A DNA stretch of 64,000 nucleotides from Thermoguttaceae bacterium (GCA_017407125.1 JAFQXE010000002.1:119315-183314), one strand, 5' to 3'; shown: positions 1 to 9,251, counted from the stretch's first letter. The notes: generated by a model from the sequence alone, not told the origin. Program-made: numbers and translations.

Positions 1-2
1 AT

Positions 3-899
3 GGAATGAAGTTTTCCCCCGTGAATGACGAAGAATACAAAATTCTGGAAAACAAGTGGATCAGCTTGCGTCAATCCATCAAGGATAACGAGTTTACCTC
101 CGCTCCGGTCATGCCGTACGAAGGGACAACTGAAGACGTTGAACACGATTTTGTTCTCAGTACTCGTAATTCAAAACATACTATCAGATTTGTTGATACA
201 AGAGGCGGCGATACCGAATCAATGTCTCCAGATCTGATTTCGCGTATTAAGAATTCCCATTTGATGTTGTGCGTTGTTGACGCTTCCATTCTTATGCAGT
301 GCGACCAGAACGACAATGACAAATTGAATTGTCCGACGAAAATTAAACAAATCCTGTCGAATGTTCTTGACGATAACGACAGCAAAAAACCGTTTTCATG
401 CATGTTCATTTTGACCAAATGCGAAAAATACATGTTCACCCCTGAAGATAGAAATCGCATGGCAGCGCGTTTTGAAAAAATCTTTTCTCCGGTATTGCTC
501 TATGCCGCCCAAAAACCTTTCAAGTTGTTTTACCTTCCGGTTCAAACGATGGGCTGCGTTGAATTTTCCCGAATTGACCCTGTCACAAAGGAAATGAAAT
601 TCAAAACAATCAACAAAGAATTTCAACCGGTTGACGTCGTCTTTCCGTTAGCTTACGTGCTGAGAATCTTTTTGGAAAAATTTTATAATCGTCAGCAGAA
701 TATGACATGGTTGGGAAAATTTTGGCAGAAAATTTCACTCTTGCGGAAAGGTCTCCCAAAAGAGGATTTCCAGATATATTACGAAGCATTACAATCTAAA
801 GTTGGCAAACCTGTTGATTTTCGCAGCAACCTTTCCGGAAGCATTCCGCGCTTGGAAAGCATCAATTTTTGGACGGACTCATCGTGGAGAACCTTATGA
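3..899 (+). CDS. GTPase-like protein, C-terminal part (5' end outside window)
   Basis: The reading frame is open to the left edge, so the first in-frame ATG at 6 is probably internal and the N-terminal P-loop lies upstream of the window. What remains resembles the second half of a TRAFAC-type GTPase domain. It has a G3-like segment RFVDTRGGD about 65 residues from that ATG, after a hydrophobic strand, and a G4-like FILTKCEK about 70 residues later, where TKCE stands in the NKxD position. The last third is basic and aromatic with no recognised motif. The stop overlaps the start of the next gene (ATGA), so the two are translationally coupled and probably act together. Specificity for GTP is an inference from the G3 and G4 matches only. 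It could be a degenerate GTPase or a member of the conflict-system GTPases. Confidence 0.6.
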   Translation, partial: GMKFSPVNDEEYKILENKWISLRQSIKDNEFTSAPVMPYEGTTEDVEHDFVLSTRNSKHTIRFVDTRGGDTESMSPDLISRIKNSHLMLCVVDASILMQCDQNDNDKLNCPTKIKQILSNVLDDNDSKKPFSCMFILTKCEKYMFTPEDRNRMAARFEKIFSPVLLYAAQKPFKLFYLPVQTMGCVEFSRIDPVTKEMKFKTINKEFQPVDVVFPLAYVLRIFLEKFYNRQQNMTWLGKFWQKISLLRKGLPKEDFQIYYEALQSKVGKPVDFRSNLSGSIPRLESINFWTDSSWRTL

Positions 900-2161
900 A
901 GATTGCCGTATTAACTGCAACATTAAAAAACGATTACAATTGGCATTCCTCAGACAACTCCTTTAAGAGTTTTGCTCGAGACCATAAGTCTTGCTGGCAT
1001 AATGAGGTTTACGATGGAGCCTGGTTTGGATTGACGTCGCAAAACGGCCAGACTTTTTTTCTGGCGGGCAAGATTCCTACTAAAAGGCGCGATAGCAGCA
1101 ATCGCAGTATTTTAGACTATATTGTGATGCAGTCGCAATCGCCAAAGGATCGCGAACTATTGGCGCTATTGACATCTGATTTGCTTAAAAAACGTCAAGA
1201 TATCAACGACGTTGACAGTCCATTTACCCTATGGGTAGACGATATCTGCACAACAATGGCAGAAACGGAATCATTCAATGGCAAGCCGCTCCCGATTCTG
1301 GAAGCCTCGCTTTCTTCAAAATCCGGCGTTTCCATTGGGCGCTTTGAATATCCATTAAACTGTATGGAGGAGCGAAATAATGCAGCGAATGCGTTAGGCT
1401 CTTTACTGGAAATTCAGAAGGATTTTCTTGTCGGTTGCATTCAATATCCCGTCGAGAAATTCCTTGATAAACTTAATAACGCTGGCTATGAGCTCTCTAA
1501 TGCACAAATTGCCGTCTTTTCTGCCAGAACTGACAGCAAGAAAAAGCTTATGGGCGCCCAACACGCTATCTCGAAAAGGAATCAGGGGAGCAGTTCAAAA
1601 CCGAATCAGAATAATGGAGCAACATCAAACAAGGAACAGGGAAGTATATTCAATCCATTTACGGTCGGGGTTTGCCTCCTGATACTTGTCGCTGCATTCT
1701 CACAATTGTGGTATCAAAACTCCCAAAAAACAAATCAGATTCAGAATTTGACAAGTCTGGTCCAGGACATGACAACTCTGGTTCAGAGCTTATCAGGCCA
1801 GATTCAGACCATGTCAGAACAGAATCAGCGATTGAAATCTCAAGTTGAAACCATGGAAACGAACTTTATCAATTATTCCAAATACAAACTGGAGAAGAAT
1901 GACGAAATAAGCAGCTTGAACAATAATTACAACGAACTGAAAACATTTTACACCGATCTGAACAAAAATTACAAAAATCTGAATGATAATTACAACACAT
2001 TCCAATCAGATTTAAAATCGCTGAAAGATGATATTACACTGATAAAAGATTCTATCAAGGATATTAATGAAAAAATTGACAAATTGAAAGAACCGAACGA
2101 TCAATCAAAAGGTTTTCTGACACCCCCACAAACTACTTCAGGCAGAAGAAGCAAATACTGA
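896..2161 (+). CDS. Membrane-anchored coiled-coil protein coupled to the GTPase-like gene
   Basis: The family is not recognised. I chose the ATG at 896, which overlaps the upstream stop as ATGA and has GGAGA five bases before it; an in-frame TTG at 869 lacks such support. The 420-residue product has a soluble N-terminal region of about 230 residues with a mixed alpha/beta look, including FGLTSQNGQTFFLAGK. A Ser/Asn/Gln-rich linker follows, then one hydrophobic helix at about 252-272 (FTVGVCLLILVAAF). The rest, to about residue 400, is a long Asn/Lys/Gln-rich coiled coil with repeated NLNDNYN-like and LVQ-SL units. There is no signal peptide, so the N-terminal domain is probably cytoplasmic with the GTPase and the coiled coil lies across the membrane. 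A scaffold or sensor role is an inference from the gene pairing. Confidence 0.6.
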   Translation: MKIAVLTATLKNDYNWHSSDNSFKSFARDHKSCWHNEVYDGAWFGLTSQNGQTFFLAGKIPTKRRDSSNRSILDYIVMQSQSPKDRELLALLTSDLLKKRQDINDVDSPFTLWVDDICTTMAETESFNGKPLPILEASLSSKSGVSIGRFEYPLNCMEERNNAANALGSLLEIQKDFLVGCIQYPVEKFLDKLNNAGYELSNAQIAVFSARTDSKKKLMGAQHAISKRNQGSSSKPNQNNGATSNKEQGSIFNPFTVGVCLLILVAAFSQLWYQNSQKTNQIQNLTSLVQDMTTLVQSLSGQIQTMSEQNQRLKSQVETMETNFINYSKYKLEKNDEISSLNNNYNELKTFYTDLNKNYKNLNDNYNTFQSDLKSLKDDITLIKDSIKDINEKIDKLKEPNDQSKGFLTPPQTTSGRRSKY

Positions 2162-2532
2162 TATCGAATAAACCTGTTTTGATTCATTTGATAAGATAAC
2201 GCTCTCTCGTTTCAATGACGAGCGGGCGGTTTTATTTTTAAAGATTTTTTCCGGGAGCTTACGCACCCCGGCTCGTCTACGCTTGAGGCGGAAGCCTCCA
2301 ATAATCTCTTTCGCAGAATAACCCGTCTGTCCCGCTGGTTCGCGGGCGTCTTCGCCCGCCTTACTCGTCGGCGGCAGAGAACTGCCGCGATCCGGGCTGA
2401 CCATTGTGCGTGTGCGGGCTGACCAAAAATTAATTTCAAAAAATCCCATGACCCCCTATTGCAATTATTGCGGAAATGAGCCATAATAACAGAAAATAAC
2501 TATTTTTCAGTTTAACAACAGAGGCGTTCAAA
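2162..2532. repeat. Gene-free stretch of dispersed hairpin modules
   Basis: No convincing gene. Just after the stop is a weak hairpin with a T-rich tail (CTCGT/ACGAG, 2207-2238) that may end transcription. From 2248 come several short inverted repeats also seen elsewhere in the window: CCGGG...CCCGG with the tail CCCCGGCTCGTCTACG (2254-2282), GAGGCGGAAGCCTC, CGGGCGTCTTCGCCCG, and CGGCAGAGAACTGCCG followed by CGATCCGGGCTG (near 2373-2400). The last is the reverse complement of modules near 51243 and 51655. Minus-strand frames through this region are made of repeat DNA and were not called. The final 80 bases are AT-rich and hold the leader of the next gene. Confidence 0.6.
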
Positions 2533-3279
2533 ATGGAACACATCAATCGACGTACTATGCTTTCAGCCACTGCGGCTGCGGCAGCAAGTACTATTTTCAT
2601 TTCAGACCAAGCGAAGGCGGAATGTCCGAGCGAGGCTAAACAATGCCCAAAGAAAGGAACTCAAATGGCTGACGGTTACAAAATTGTAGACGGCGTTAAG
2701 GTCTATGACAACTCTTACTTCTATGACGCAGACGGCAAATTCCTCGCCGGACGCGCCAAGGACGCGTACATGGAAATGTTCGATCGTTTCGGCTATCCGT
2801 ACCCGAAGGGATTCCGCGACAACGCCGAATTCTGGGTTCTGGAAGGCGGCATCGGCGATTTCGCCCGCGTCGGCATGGGCGGAATCATTTGGCTCAACCG
2901 CAACGAACCGGGATTCAGCTATTTCGGACACGACATCTATCTGCTCCCGTTCCAGATGATTCCGGAACACTCTCATCATCCGACCAAGTACCCCGCCAAG
3001 ATGGAATCCTGGCACGTTCGCTACGGAAGCATCTACAATTTTGCCGAAGTCGGCGAAGACAACCGTCCGTTCCCGGTTCCCGTTCCGGAAAGCCAGCAGC
3101 CGTTCACTCATCTGAAGCACTATGAAGAACTTCACGTCGGCGACATCAGCCACCTGGCTAAGCTGGAATCCTGGCACTGCATGATGGGCGGACCGCAGGG
3201 AACCATCGTTACCGAATACGCCAACTATCACGACGGCGACGGTCTGCGATTCGCGAACCCCAAGGTTTCGTTCTGCTAG
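2533..3279 (+). CDS. TAT-type exported cupin protein, sugar-isomerase-like
   Basis: The N-terminus NRRTMLSATAAAAA is a twin-arginine-like signal, so the protein is probably exported folded. The mature part is a cupin. A metal-site motif P-E-H-S-H-H sits at His146, His148 and His149, followed by Glu158 in KMESWH with His161. A second ESWH block near residue 215 precedes a C-terminal strand YHDGDGLRFANPK. The pattern of His-x-His, Glu and a late His resembles the D-lyxose isomerase-like cupins, whose C-terminal strand is similar. The substrate is inferred only. The gene stands alone between hairpin DNA and a heptamer array, with no obvious operon partner. Confidence 0.6.
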   Translation: MEHINRRTMLSATAAAAASTIFISDQAKAECPSEAKQCPKKGTQMADGYKIVDGVKVYDNSYFYDADGKFLAGRAKDAYMEMFDRFGYPYPKGFRDNAEFWVLEGGIGDFARVGMGGIIWLNRNEPGFSYFGHDIYLLPFQMIPEHSHHPTKYPAKMESWHVRYGSIYNFAEVGEDNRPFPVPVPESQQPFTHLKHYEELHVGDISHLAKLESWHCMMGGPQGTIVTEYANYHDGDGLRFANPKVSFC

Positions 3280-3286
3280 TTTGTTA

Positions 3287-3390
3287 GTAAGGCAGTAGGC
3301 AATAGGCAGTAGGCAGTAGTAGGCATTAGTAACTACAACCTACTGTCTTTTGTCTATTCCCTACTCCCTATTCCCTACTCCCTCAACCCC
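3287..3390. repeat. Heptamer repeat array (GGCAGTA then CCCTACT units)
   Basis: Direct 7-bp units, GGCAGTA/GGCAATA on the left and CCCTACT/CCCTATT on the right, fill the whole gap between the cupin and the aminotransferase gene. The two halves are partly complementary. The array runs to within two bases of the downstream ATG and leaves no visible Shine-Dalgarno site. Confidence 0.75.
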
Positions 3391-3391
3391 T

Positions 3392-4537
3392 ATGTCTTTT
3401 CGCGACGAATTTCCAATTTGTGAGAAAATCTGTTTTTTCAATAGCGCTTCCTTAGGTCCGTTTTCCCGCGCCGTATTCAAGGGTATGACGGATTGGGCGC
3501 AGCAATCCCTCGACGGGGCGTCTAAATACTGGCCCATCTGGTACAAGAAAATGCTCCGCGCCATTCCTCTTTCCGCCAAGCTGGTTAACGCTCAGGACGA
3601 CGAAATTGCGTTGACGCGTTCCACGTCAGAGGGATTAAAAATCGTCGCGGAAGGGTTGCCGTGGGAGCCGGGCGACAACGTCGTCTTTCCCGACAACGAG
3701 TTCCCCGCCAACATTTATCCGTGGACGTATCTCGTCGATCGCGGAGTGGAACCGCGTCGCGTTCCCCTTCCAGACGGCAAACTGACAGCCGCGGCGCTGG
3801 AGCCGTATATCGACAAACGCACGCGGCTCGTTTCCGTCAGCTGGGTGAGCTACTGCACCGGCTGGCGCGCCGATATCAAGGAAATCGCCGAGATGGTTCA
3901 CTCTCACGGCGCGCTGCTGTGCGTAGACGGCATTCAGGGCATGGGCGCGTTCCCGTTTGACGTTAAAGATACAGACGTCGACTTCCTCTCCGTTGGGGCT
4001 CAAAAATGGCTTTTGAGCGCTCAAGGATCCGGGTTCTTCTACTGCAAAAATGCGGTCAACGGCTTGTTGAGAAACATCAATTTCGGCTGGGCGTCGGTAG
4101 AAAATCATACGGACTTCTCGCGTTCTGACTGGCCGGAAATGAAAAACGCTCAACGATTTATGACCGCCACCACCGCCACGCCCGCCTGGCTGACGATGAC
4201 CGATTCTCTGAAAACGATCTTCAAATACGGGCAGGAAACCATTACAAATCAAATACTTAAAACACGTCGATATTTAATCGAACAGCTTCAGAAGTTCCCT
4301 GTCGAATTCAATACAGACGTTGCGCCGGAAAACGATTTTCTTCACGGTTCGGGTATAATTTTCTTTAGAATTCCTGGAATTAGTGAAGAAAAACTCGCAC
4401 TGATTGCCAAAAATTTCGTAGAAAAAGGAGTGGAACTGACGGTGCGAAATGGAGGATTCCGGGTTTCCATACATGGGTTTAACAACAATTCAGACGTTGA
4501 CCAACTAATTGACGTAATACAACAGTCAATATTTTAA
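3392..4537 (+). CDS. Aminotransferase class V-fold PLP-dependent enzyme
   Basis: A 381-residue fold-type I PLP enzyme of the class V (cysteine desulfurase / isopenicillin N epimerase-like) group. The PLP lysine is K205 in SVGAQKWLL, preceded by the cofactor-binding DGIQGMGAFPFDV and by the TRSTSEGL segment near residue 75 that holds the phosphate. No active-site Cys loop typical of IscS is evident, so it could be a lyase, epimerase or desulfurase; the substrate is unknown. I start at ATG 3392. An upstream in-frame TTG at 3350 would translate the heptamer array and is unlikely. The next gene begins one base after the stop, so the pair is probably co-transcribed. Confidence 0.85.
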   Translation: MSFRDEFPICEKICFFNSASLGPFSRAVFKGMTDWAQQSLDGASKYWPIWYKKMLRAIPLSAKLVNAQDDEIALTRSTSEGLKIVAEGLPWEPGDNVVFPDNEFPANIYPWTYLVDRGVEPRRVPLPDGKLTAAALEPYIDKRTRLVSVSWVSYCTGWRADIKEIAEMVHSHGALLCVDGIQGMGAFPFDVKDTDVDFLSVGAQKWLLSAQGSGFFYCKNAVNGLLRNINFGWASVENHTDFSRSDWPEMKNAQRFMTATTATPAWLTMTDSLKTIFKYGQETITNQILKTRRYLIEQLQKFPVEFNTDVAPENDFLHGSGIIFFRIPGISEEKLALIAKNFVEKGVELTVRNGGFRVSIHGFNNNSDVDQLIDVIQQSIF

Positions 4538-4538
4538 T

Positions 4539-5207
4539 ATGCAGCAATCGCCCCTGACTTTTGGCTGGAAACTGCCATTGTTTTTAATTGTCATCACGGC
4601 AGAGATTTATTATATGTTTAAATACTCTGCCAGTTATGGCGTATTCAATTTGCTTGCTCTAACATTGGGATCAATCGTACTGGGTTTTATTCTCATGCGT
4701 TGGGAAGGATCCATCTGCTGGAGACGCATTCTATATATGCAGCAGAAAAACATATCCCCAATAGAAGAAATGCGGGACGGCGTTTTGATACTGTTCGCGG
4801 GCATGCTGATGATTATTCCCGGCATTATCACCGACGTTTTAGGACTGTTGCTGTTTCTGCCGCCTGTGCGATGGGTTATTCGAAAACTGTTTTTACAGAA
4901 CTTGTACTTTGAAATTCCTGAAAACATGGATTCTCAGTTTCGAATGTACTCCTTTACCATGTCAAATCAGACGAACGATAATCAAAACGGTTCGTATAGT
5001 AATCCAGATGACGGTTCTCCGGATTATTCTTCCGAAACGTATGAGGAATCGTTAAATCGGAATCAGGACATTCAAATTATTGACGTCAAGGCGACAGATC
5101 CCAAAGAGTCGTCCAACGCAATAGAAAGCGAGAGTAAAGAAGAGAATAAAGACAAAGCAGAGAAATCAAACGAAAATGCTCAAGAAAGCGACGCGCAGGC
5201 GGAATGA
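4539..5207 (+). CDS. fxsA: FxsA-family membrane protein
   Basis: A 222-residue protein with the FxsA core. There are two hydrophobic helices near the start (residues 8-25 and 30-50), then the family's RWEG segment and GVLILFAGMLMIIPGIITD with another helix pair ending at LPPVRWVIRK. E. coli FxsA is an inner-membrane protein that affects phage T7 exclusion when overexpressed; its cellular role is not settled. The last 75 residues are an acidic, Asp/Glu/Asn-rich cytoplasmic tail, longer than in the E. coli protein. It is coupled to the aminotransferase gene by a one-base gap, and no functional link between the two is evident. Confidence 0.85.
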   Translation: MQQSPLTFGWKLPLFLIVITAEIYYMFKYSASYGVFNLLALTLGSIVLGFILMRWEGSICWRRILYMQQKNISPIEEMRDGVLILFAGMLMIIPGIITDVLGLLLFLPPVRWVIRKLFLQNLYFEIPENMDSQFRMYSFTMSNQTNDNQNGSYSNPDDGSPDYSSETYEESLNRNQDIQIIDVKATDPKESSNAIESESKEENKDKAEKSNENAQESDAQAE

Positions 5208-5248
5208 ATCGTATTGTTTCCGATTTCTGACTTTCTGACACATCGCCC

Positions 5249-5276
5249 TTGATTTTTTAACAAAAAATGTTATTAT
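5249..5276 (+). promoter_or_regulatory. Sigma70-like promoter candidate for the protease gene
   Basis: TTGATT, a 16-base AT-rich spacer and TATTAT lie about 130 bases before the protease start. Both hexamers are close to consensus, but no start site is known. Confidence 0.4.
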
Positions 5277-5404
5277 AGATAAAGTCGTTTTTGCTGTCGA
5301 CAATCAAATTCCTTAAAATCGGAATTCAAACAGAGATTATTCTGACAGCTCAGTTGTTTATAATGCTGCCGTATAGCAGCGATTCACCTTAACCTGAAAT
5401 TATT

Positions 5405-7591
5405 ATGAGTCAATTCAACACACGTAATCTGCTAAGCGTTGTTTCGGCGTTTGCAGTCGCCTTTTTCTGTACAGTTTCCACATCATTTGGCGAGGACGGA
5501 CTTCGAGAACCCAACGCAATGGATCGACAGATTTCCAGAATAATCGACATTCTCATGCCTCACGAACATCTGTCTCAGAAAGAAGTCGACGTCGAATATT
5601 CACAGCGCTGGCTGGACAATTTCATCAAAACGCTGGACTACCAAAAAGCGTATTTTCTTAAGTCTGACATTGAAACTTTCAATAGACAAGTTCCTAATAT
5701 GCCAGAATGGCTGAAAAAAGGCGACATTCGTTTCGCGTACGTTATTTTCAAGACTTATCTCATTCGTCTTGACGAACGCATGCTTCAGGTTCAGGAACTG
5801 CTCAAACAGCCCGTTGACTTTACTCTTGACGAAACAATTTGCCTGGATCGCGACAAGCTTGACTACCCCAAAAACGCCGCTGAAGCCATGGAACGCTGGC
5901 GCAAAAGAGTCAAGTACGATCTTCTCATTTTGAAAGTTGACGACAAAGAAGGTCAGGAAGCCATCGACAAGCTGTCCCGCCGATACAAGAGTTTCCAGAA
6001 GCGCATGCACCAAACAGACTCCAACGAATTGCTGGAAATGTACCTTACCGCGATGACGACTTCGTTTGACCCGCATACAACGTACATGTCCGCCAGCACG
6101 CTGGAAAACTTTGAAATCAACATGCGTCTGGAACTGGAAGGCATCGGCGCCACGTTAGGTTCAGAAGACGGCTATACGATTATCAAGCACCTCGTTCCCG
6201 GCGGAGCGGCTGAAAAAGAAGGCTCGCTCAAAGTCGAAGACAAAATCATCGGCGTTGGCCAGGGAGCGGACGGTCCATTTGAAGACGTGGTTGACATGAA
6301 GCTCGACGACGTCGTCAAAAAAGTTCGCGGCAAAGCCAATACGGTTGTTCGTCTGGAAGTCTTGCCGGCAGACGGCGGAAAAACCAAAGACATCAAAATC
6401 ACCCGCGCTAAAATCGAACTGAAAGACTCTGCCGCCAAGGGCAAAGTCTTTGAAGCGGGAACCAAGCCCGATGGAACGCCCTATAAAATCGGCGTCATCG
6501 ATTTGCCCAGTTTCTATGCTGACATGAGCGGCATGCGCAACGGCAAAGAAGAGTACCGCAGCACCACTCGCGACATGAAACGCATTTTGGAAGACTTCAA
6601 CGCCCAAGGCTGCGACGCCTGCATCGTTGACCTTCGCGCCAACGGCGGCGGATCCCTTCCGGAATCCATCAATACCACCGGGTTGTTTATCAAAACCGGT
6701 CCGGTCGTTCAGGTCAAAGGACCTAAAAGAGTTTCTAACGTTCCCAAAAGCCCGTATGACAATAACGATCCGAAAAACAACTTCAAAATCGACTGCTATT
6801 CAGACCACAATTCTGACGTTACCTGGGACAAGCCGTTGGTTGTTTTAATCAGCAAGTTCTCCGCTTCCGCCAGTGAGATTTTTGCCGGCGCGATTCAGGA
6901 CTACGGCCGCGGCTTGATTGTCGGCGACTATTCCACTCATGGAAAAGGCACGGTTCAAAGCCTCTTGCCGTTGGGCGAAGCGTTGTTCTCTTTTGGAGCG
7001 GCTCCGAAGATGGGCGCGTTGAAAGTTACAATTCAGCAGTTCTATCGTCCGGACGGCGACTCCACTCAAAACCGCGGCGTTCTGTCAGACGTTGAACTTC
7101 CGTCGATTACAACTCACATGGACGTTGGCGAGTCTGATCTGGATTTCGCTCTGGCGTTTGATCAGGTTCCAGCTCAAATGTATCAGAAGTTTAACCTTGT
7201 TCCTCCTGCAATTGTCAAATACCTCAAACAGGCGTCTGCCGTTCGCTGCGCTCAAAGCGAGGATTTCCAAAAGACAGCGAAGAAAATTGAATGCTATCTG
7301 AAAAACAAAGACAAGTCCAATATCACGCTGAACGAAAAGAAATTTTTCGAGGAACGCGCTGAACTCATTCCGGAAGAAGAAGAGAAAAAGCAGCTTGAAG
7401 ATACAATTAAACAGGACGGGACAGATATTGAAGAAACGCCTTATTTGAGAGAAGTTCTCGATATCACAGCCGATTACGTTAAGGCTCTGCAGGTCGGCGT
7501 CGCGAACATGCCCAATCCGGCAGCGATTAAAGTCCAACCCGCTCCAGCCAAAACCAATCCCCCTGCTCCGCAGCCTGCCGCCGCGCTTTAA
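5405..7591 (+). CDS. prc: Tail-specific protease (carboxy-terminal processing peptidase, S41A)
   Basis: A 728-residue periplasmic serine protease of the Prc/Tsp type, which trims or degrades envelope proteins from the C-terminus. A signal peptide covers residues 1-29 (LLSVVSAFAVAFFC). A long helical N-terminal domain follows, then a PDZ domain starting at GIGATLGSEDGYTI (about 246-330). The peptidase core holds VDLRANGGGS and the catalytic dyad Ser490 in SASASEIFAG and Lys514 in HGKGTVQ, the same 24-25 residue spacing as in E. coli Prc. The C-terminal tail contains the DUF3340-like helical region and ends in Pro/Ala. The length fits the long Prc subfamily and not the short CtpA type. It stands alone, with a strong terminator after it. 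Confidence 0.92.
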   Translation: MSQFNTRNLLSVVSAFAVAFFCTVSTSFGEDGLREPNAMDRQISRIIDILMPHEHLSQKEVDVEYSQRWLDNFIKTLDYQKAYFLKSDIETFNRQVPNMPEWLKKGDIRFAYVIFKTYLIRLDERMLQVQELLKQPVDFTLDETICLDRDKLDYPKNAAEAMERWRKRVKYDLLILKVDDKEGQEAIDKLSRRYKSFQKRMHQTDSNELLEMYLTAMTTSFDPHTTYMSASTLENFEINMRLELEGIGATLGSEDGYTIIKHLVPGGAAEKEGSLKVEDKIIGVGQGADGPFEDVVDMKLDDVVKKVRGKANTVVRLEVLPADGGKTKDIKITRAKIELKDSAAKGKVFEAGTKPDGTPYKIGVIDLPSFYADMSGMRNGKEEYRSTTRDMKRILEDFNAQGCDACIVDLRANGGGSLPESINTTGLFIKTGPVVQVKGPKRVSNVPKSPYDNNDPKNNFKIDCYSDHNSDVTWDKPLVVLISKFSASASEIFAGAIQDYGRGLIVGDYSTHGKGTVQSLLPLGEALFSFGAAPKMGALKVTIQQFYRPDGDSTQNRGVLSDVELPSITTHMDVGESDLDFALAFDQVPAQMYQKFNLVPPAIVKYLKQASAVRCAQSEDFQKTAKKIECYLKNKDKSNITLNEKKFFEERAELIPEEEEKKQLEDTIKQDGTDIEETPYLREVLDITADYVKALQVGVANMPNPAAIKVQPAPAKTNPPAPQPAAAL

Positions 7592-7623
7592 TTGGATTGT
7601 TTAACCCCTCATAAACTTTCATA

Positions 7624-7653
7624 AAACCGCCTCGTTTTTACGAGTGCGGTTTT
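7624..7653 (+). terminator. Intrinsic terminator after the protease gene
   Basis: A stem AAACCGC-CTCG pairs with CGAG-GCGGTTT around a T-rich loop and ends in TTTT, 30 bases after the protease stop. Confidence 0.75.
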
Positions 7654-7675
7654 ATGCGATTAATACAAAATTATT

Positions 7676-9217
7676 ATGGAAGAAGCTGTTACAACCATAG
7701 CCGCTATAGACGTCGGTTCCAATTCCATTCGCATGACATTGGCTCAGGTCGAATCGACGGGGATATTTGAATCCATCGGTCAGTACAACAAATCCGTTCG
7801 ACTCGGACAGGACACGTTTTGTACAGACAGAATCAGCAACGATTCCATGCGAACTTCTGTCGCTATTTTTCGAGACTACAAAAAGATTTTGGAAAAATAC
7901 AAGGTTCAAAACGTTCGCTGCGTTGCAACGTCCGCCGTTCGCGAAGCAATTAACGCCGACGTCTTTCAGGACAGAATCTATAACGCCTGCGGAATACAGG
8001 TGGAAATACTCGACCCCTCAGAAGAAAGCCATTTGATACTCTCTGCGGTCAACAATTCGCTGTCAAAAAAATCATTGCTGGAAAAAGGGCGAGTTCTGTT
8101 GGTTGAAGTTGGAGGCGGCAATACGCTCTTGACGGTTCTGCAAAACGGGAAGCTCGTCAACGCGGTTTCTGTCAATACAGGCACCGTTCGTTTGCGAGAG
8201 CAGTATCAAAGCGTTGATATGCTGCCAATGCAGTATTTACAGCGTTTGGAAGCCCATATTGACACTGTCATGTTTACTTCCATCAACGCTCTTCATCTGG
8301 GTTCGATTGACCGCATAATTGCCGTTTCCGGCGGTTCTGCCAGACCGATTTCCAAGCTTGTCGCGGGCGACGCGTCCGCTCAATTTATGGAAGTTTTGGA
8401 AGCGAAAAGCATCGAAAAATTTGTCGAGATTTTTTCAGATAAAAGCGAGCTGGAATTAAGCCGCGATTATCAAATTCCCTTTGAGGAAGCGCAGAGAATC
8501 ATTCCCGCCTGTACAATATTCCGTTACCTGCTTCGTCAAACCAACCTGAAAAAGATGCACCTCTGCTCGGCAAAGATGATCGACGGTCTGGTTAAAAACA
8601 TGGCTCTGAACATTGCCGGAATTGAAGACGAGGCATGGTCGTCAGGAGTTATCGATTCCGCTCGCGCCCTGGGCGAAAAATTCCTTGTCGATCTGGATTA
8701 CAGCGCCCGATTGGCTGATTGCGCGGTCAATCTGTTTGACATGTTCAAAGATCTGTCAGGACTCACGCCGCGGCATCGGCTGATGCTCTACGCCGCCGGG
8801 CTGCTTCACGAAGCGGGATACTTTCTCGCCGCCAGAGCTCATCACAAGCACACGTATTATCTAATCGCCAATTCGGATATTTTCGGATTAAGCCGTCTGG
8901 ACATTGACATTGTCGCCCAAACAGCGCGATACTATCGCAAATCGCCTCCCAAGCCGTCGCATGAATACTACATGGCTCTGCCCCGGGAACAACGGGCGAT
9001 CGTTTCAAAGCTGTCCGCGTTCTTGCGCGTTGCGGACGCTCTCATGCAGGGCGTCGGGTCAAACCTGTCTGGCGTTGAACTCGTTCGAGAGAAAGACAAT
9101 TTAATCGTACAATGTTCACCTGGCGTCGACCCGGTTTTGATGAAAAAGCTTTTATCCATCCAGGGACGTTTGTTTGAAGATCTCTACGGCGTAAACATCG
9201 TTCCGGAAGAGAAATAA
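7676..9217 (+). CDS. ppx: Ppx/GppA-family exopolyphosphatase / pppGpp phosphatase
   Basis: A 513-residue ASKHA-fold phosphatase. The phosphate-1 motif IAAIDVGSNSIRMTL is at the N-terminus, with the adenosine-type VEVGGGNTLL near residue 145 and ISGGS-like VSGGSARP near 220. The C-terminal 200 residues carry an HD-like helical domain (LLHEAGYFLAARAHHKHTYYL), as in long Ppx/GppA proteins. Members hydrolyse inorganic polyphosphate or pppGpp; the sequence does not tell which. The start is an ATG directly after the terminator of the preceding gene, so it has its own promoter. It is followed by a shared bidirectional terminator. Confidence 0.88.
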   Translation: MEEAVTTIAAIDVGSNSIRMTLAQVESTGIFESIGQYNKSVRLGQDTFCTDRISNDSMRTSVAIFRDYKKILEKYKVQNVRCVATSAVREAINADVFQDRIYNACGIQVEILDPSEESHLILSAVNNSLSKKSLLEKGRVLLVEVGGGNTLLTVLQNGKLVNAVSVNTGTVRLREQYQSVDMLPMQYLQRLEAHIDTVMFTSINALHLGSIDRIIAVSGGSARPISKLVAGDASAQFMEVLEAKSIEKFVEIFSDKSELELSRDYQIPFEEAQRIIPACTIFRYLLRQTNLKKMHLCSAKMIDGLVKNMALNIAGIEDEAWSSGVIDSARALGEKFLVDLDYSARLADCAVNLFDMFKDLSGLTPRHRLMLYAAGLLHEAGYFLAARAHHKHTYYLIANSDIFGLSRLDIDIVAQTARYYRKSPPKPSHEYYMALPREQRAIVSKLSAFLRVADALMQGVGSNLSGVELVREKDNLIVQCSPGVDPVLMKKLLSIQGRLFEDLYGVNIVPEEK

Positions 9218-9251
9218 CTCAGATTGATGGATTGAGCAAACTCATAAAAAC

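Noticed and set aside
2138..2484. Two minus-strand ORFs of 90 to 103 codons after the coiled-coil gene
   Set aside because: Translations of hairpin repeat DNA with high Arg/Ala content and no start signal.
3287..3390. Possible CRISPR or direct-repeat array
   Set aside because: Units are 7 bases with no spacers of fixed length, and no cas genes occur in the window.
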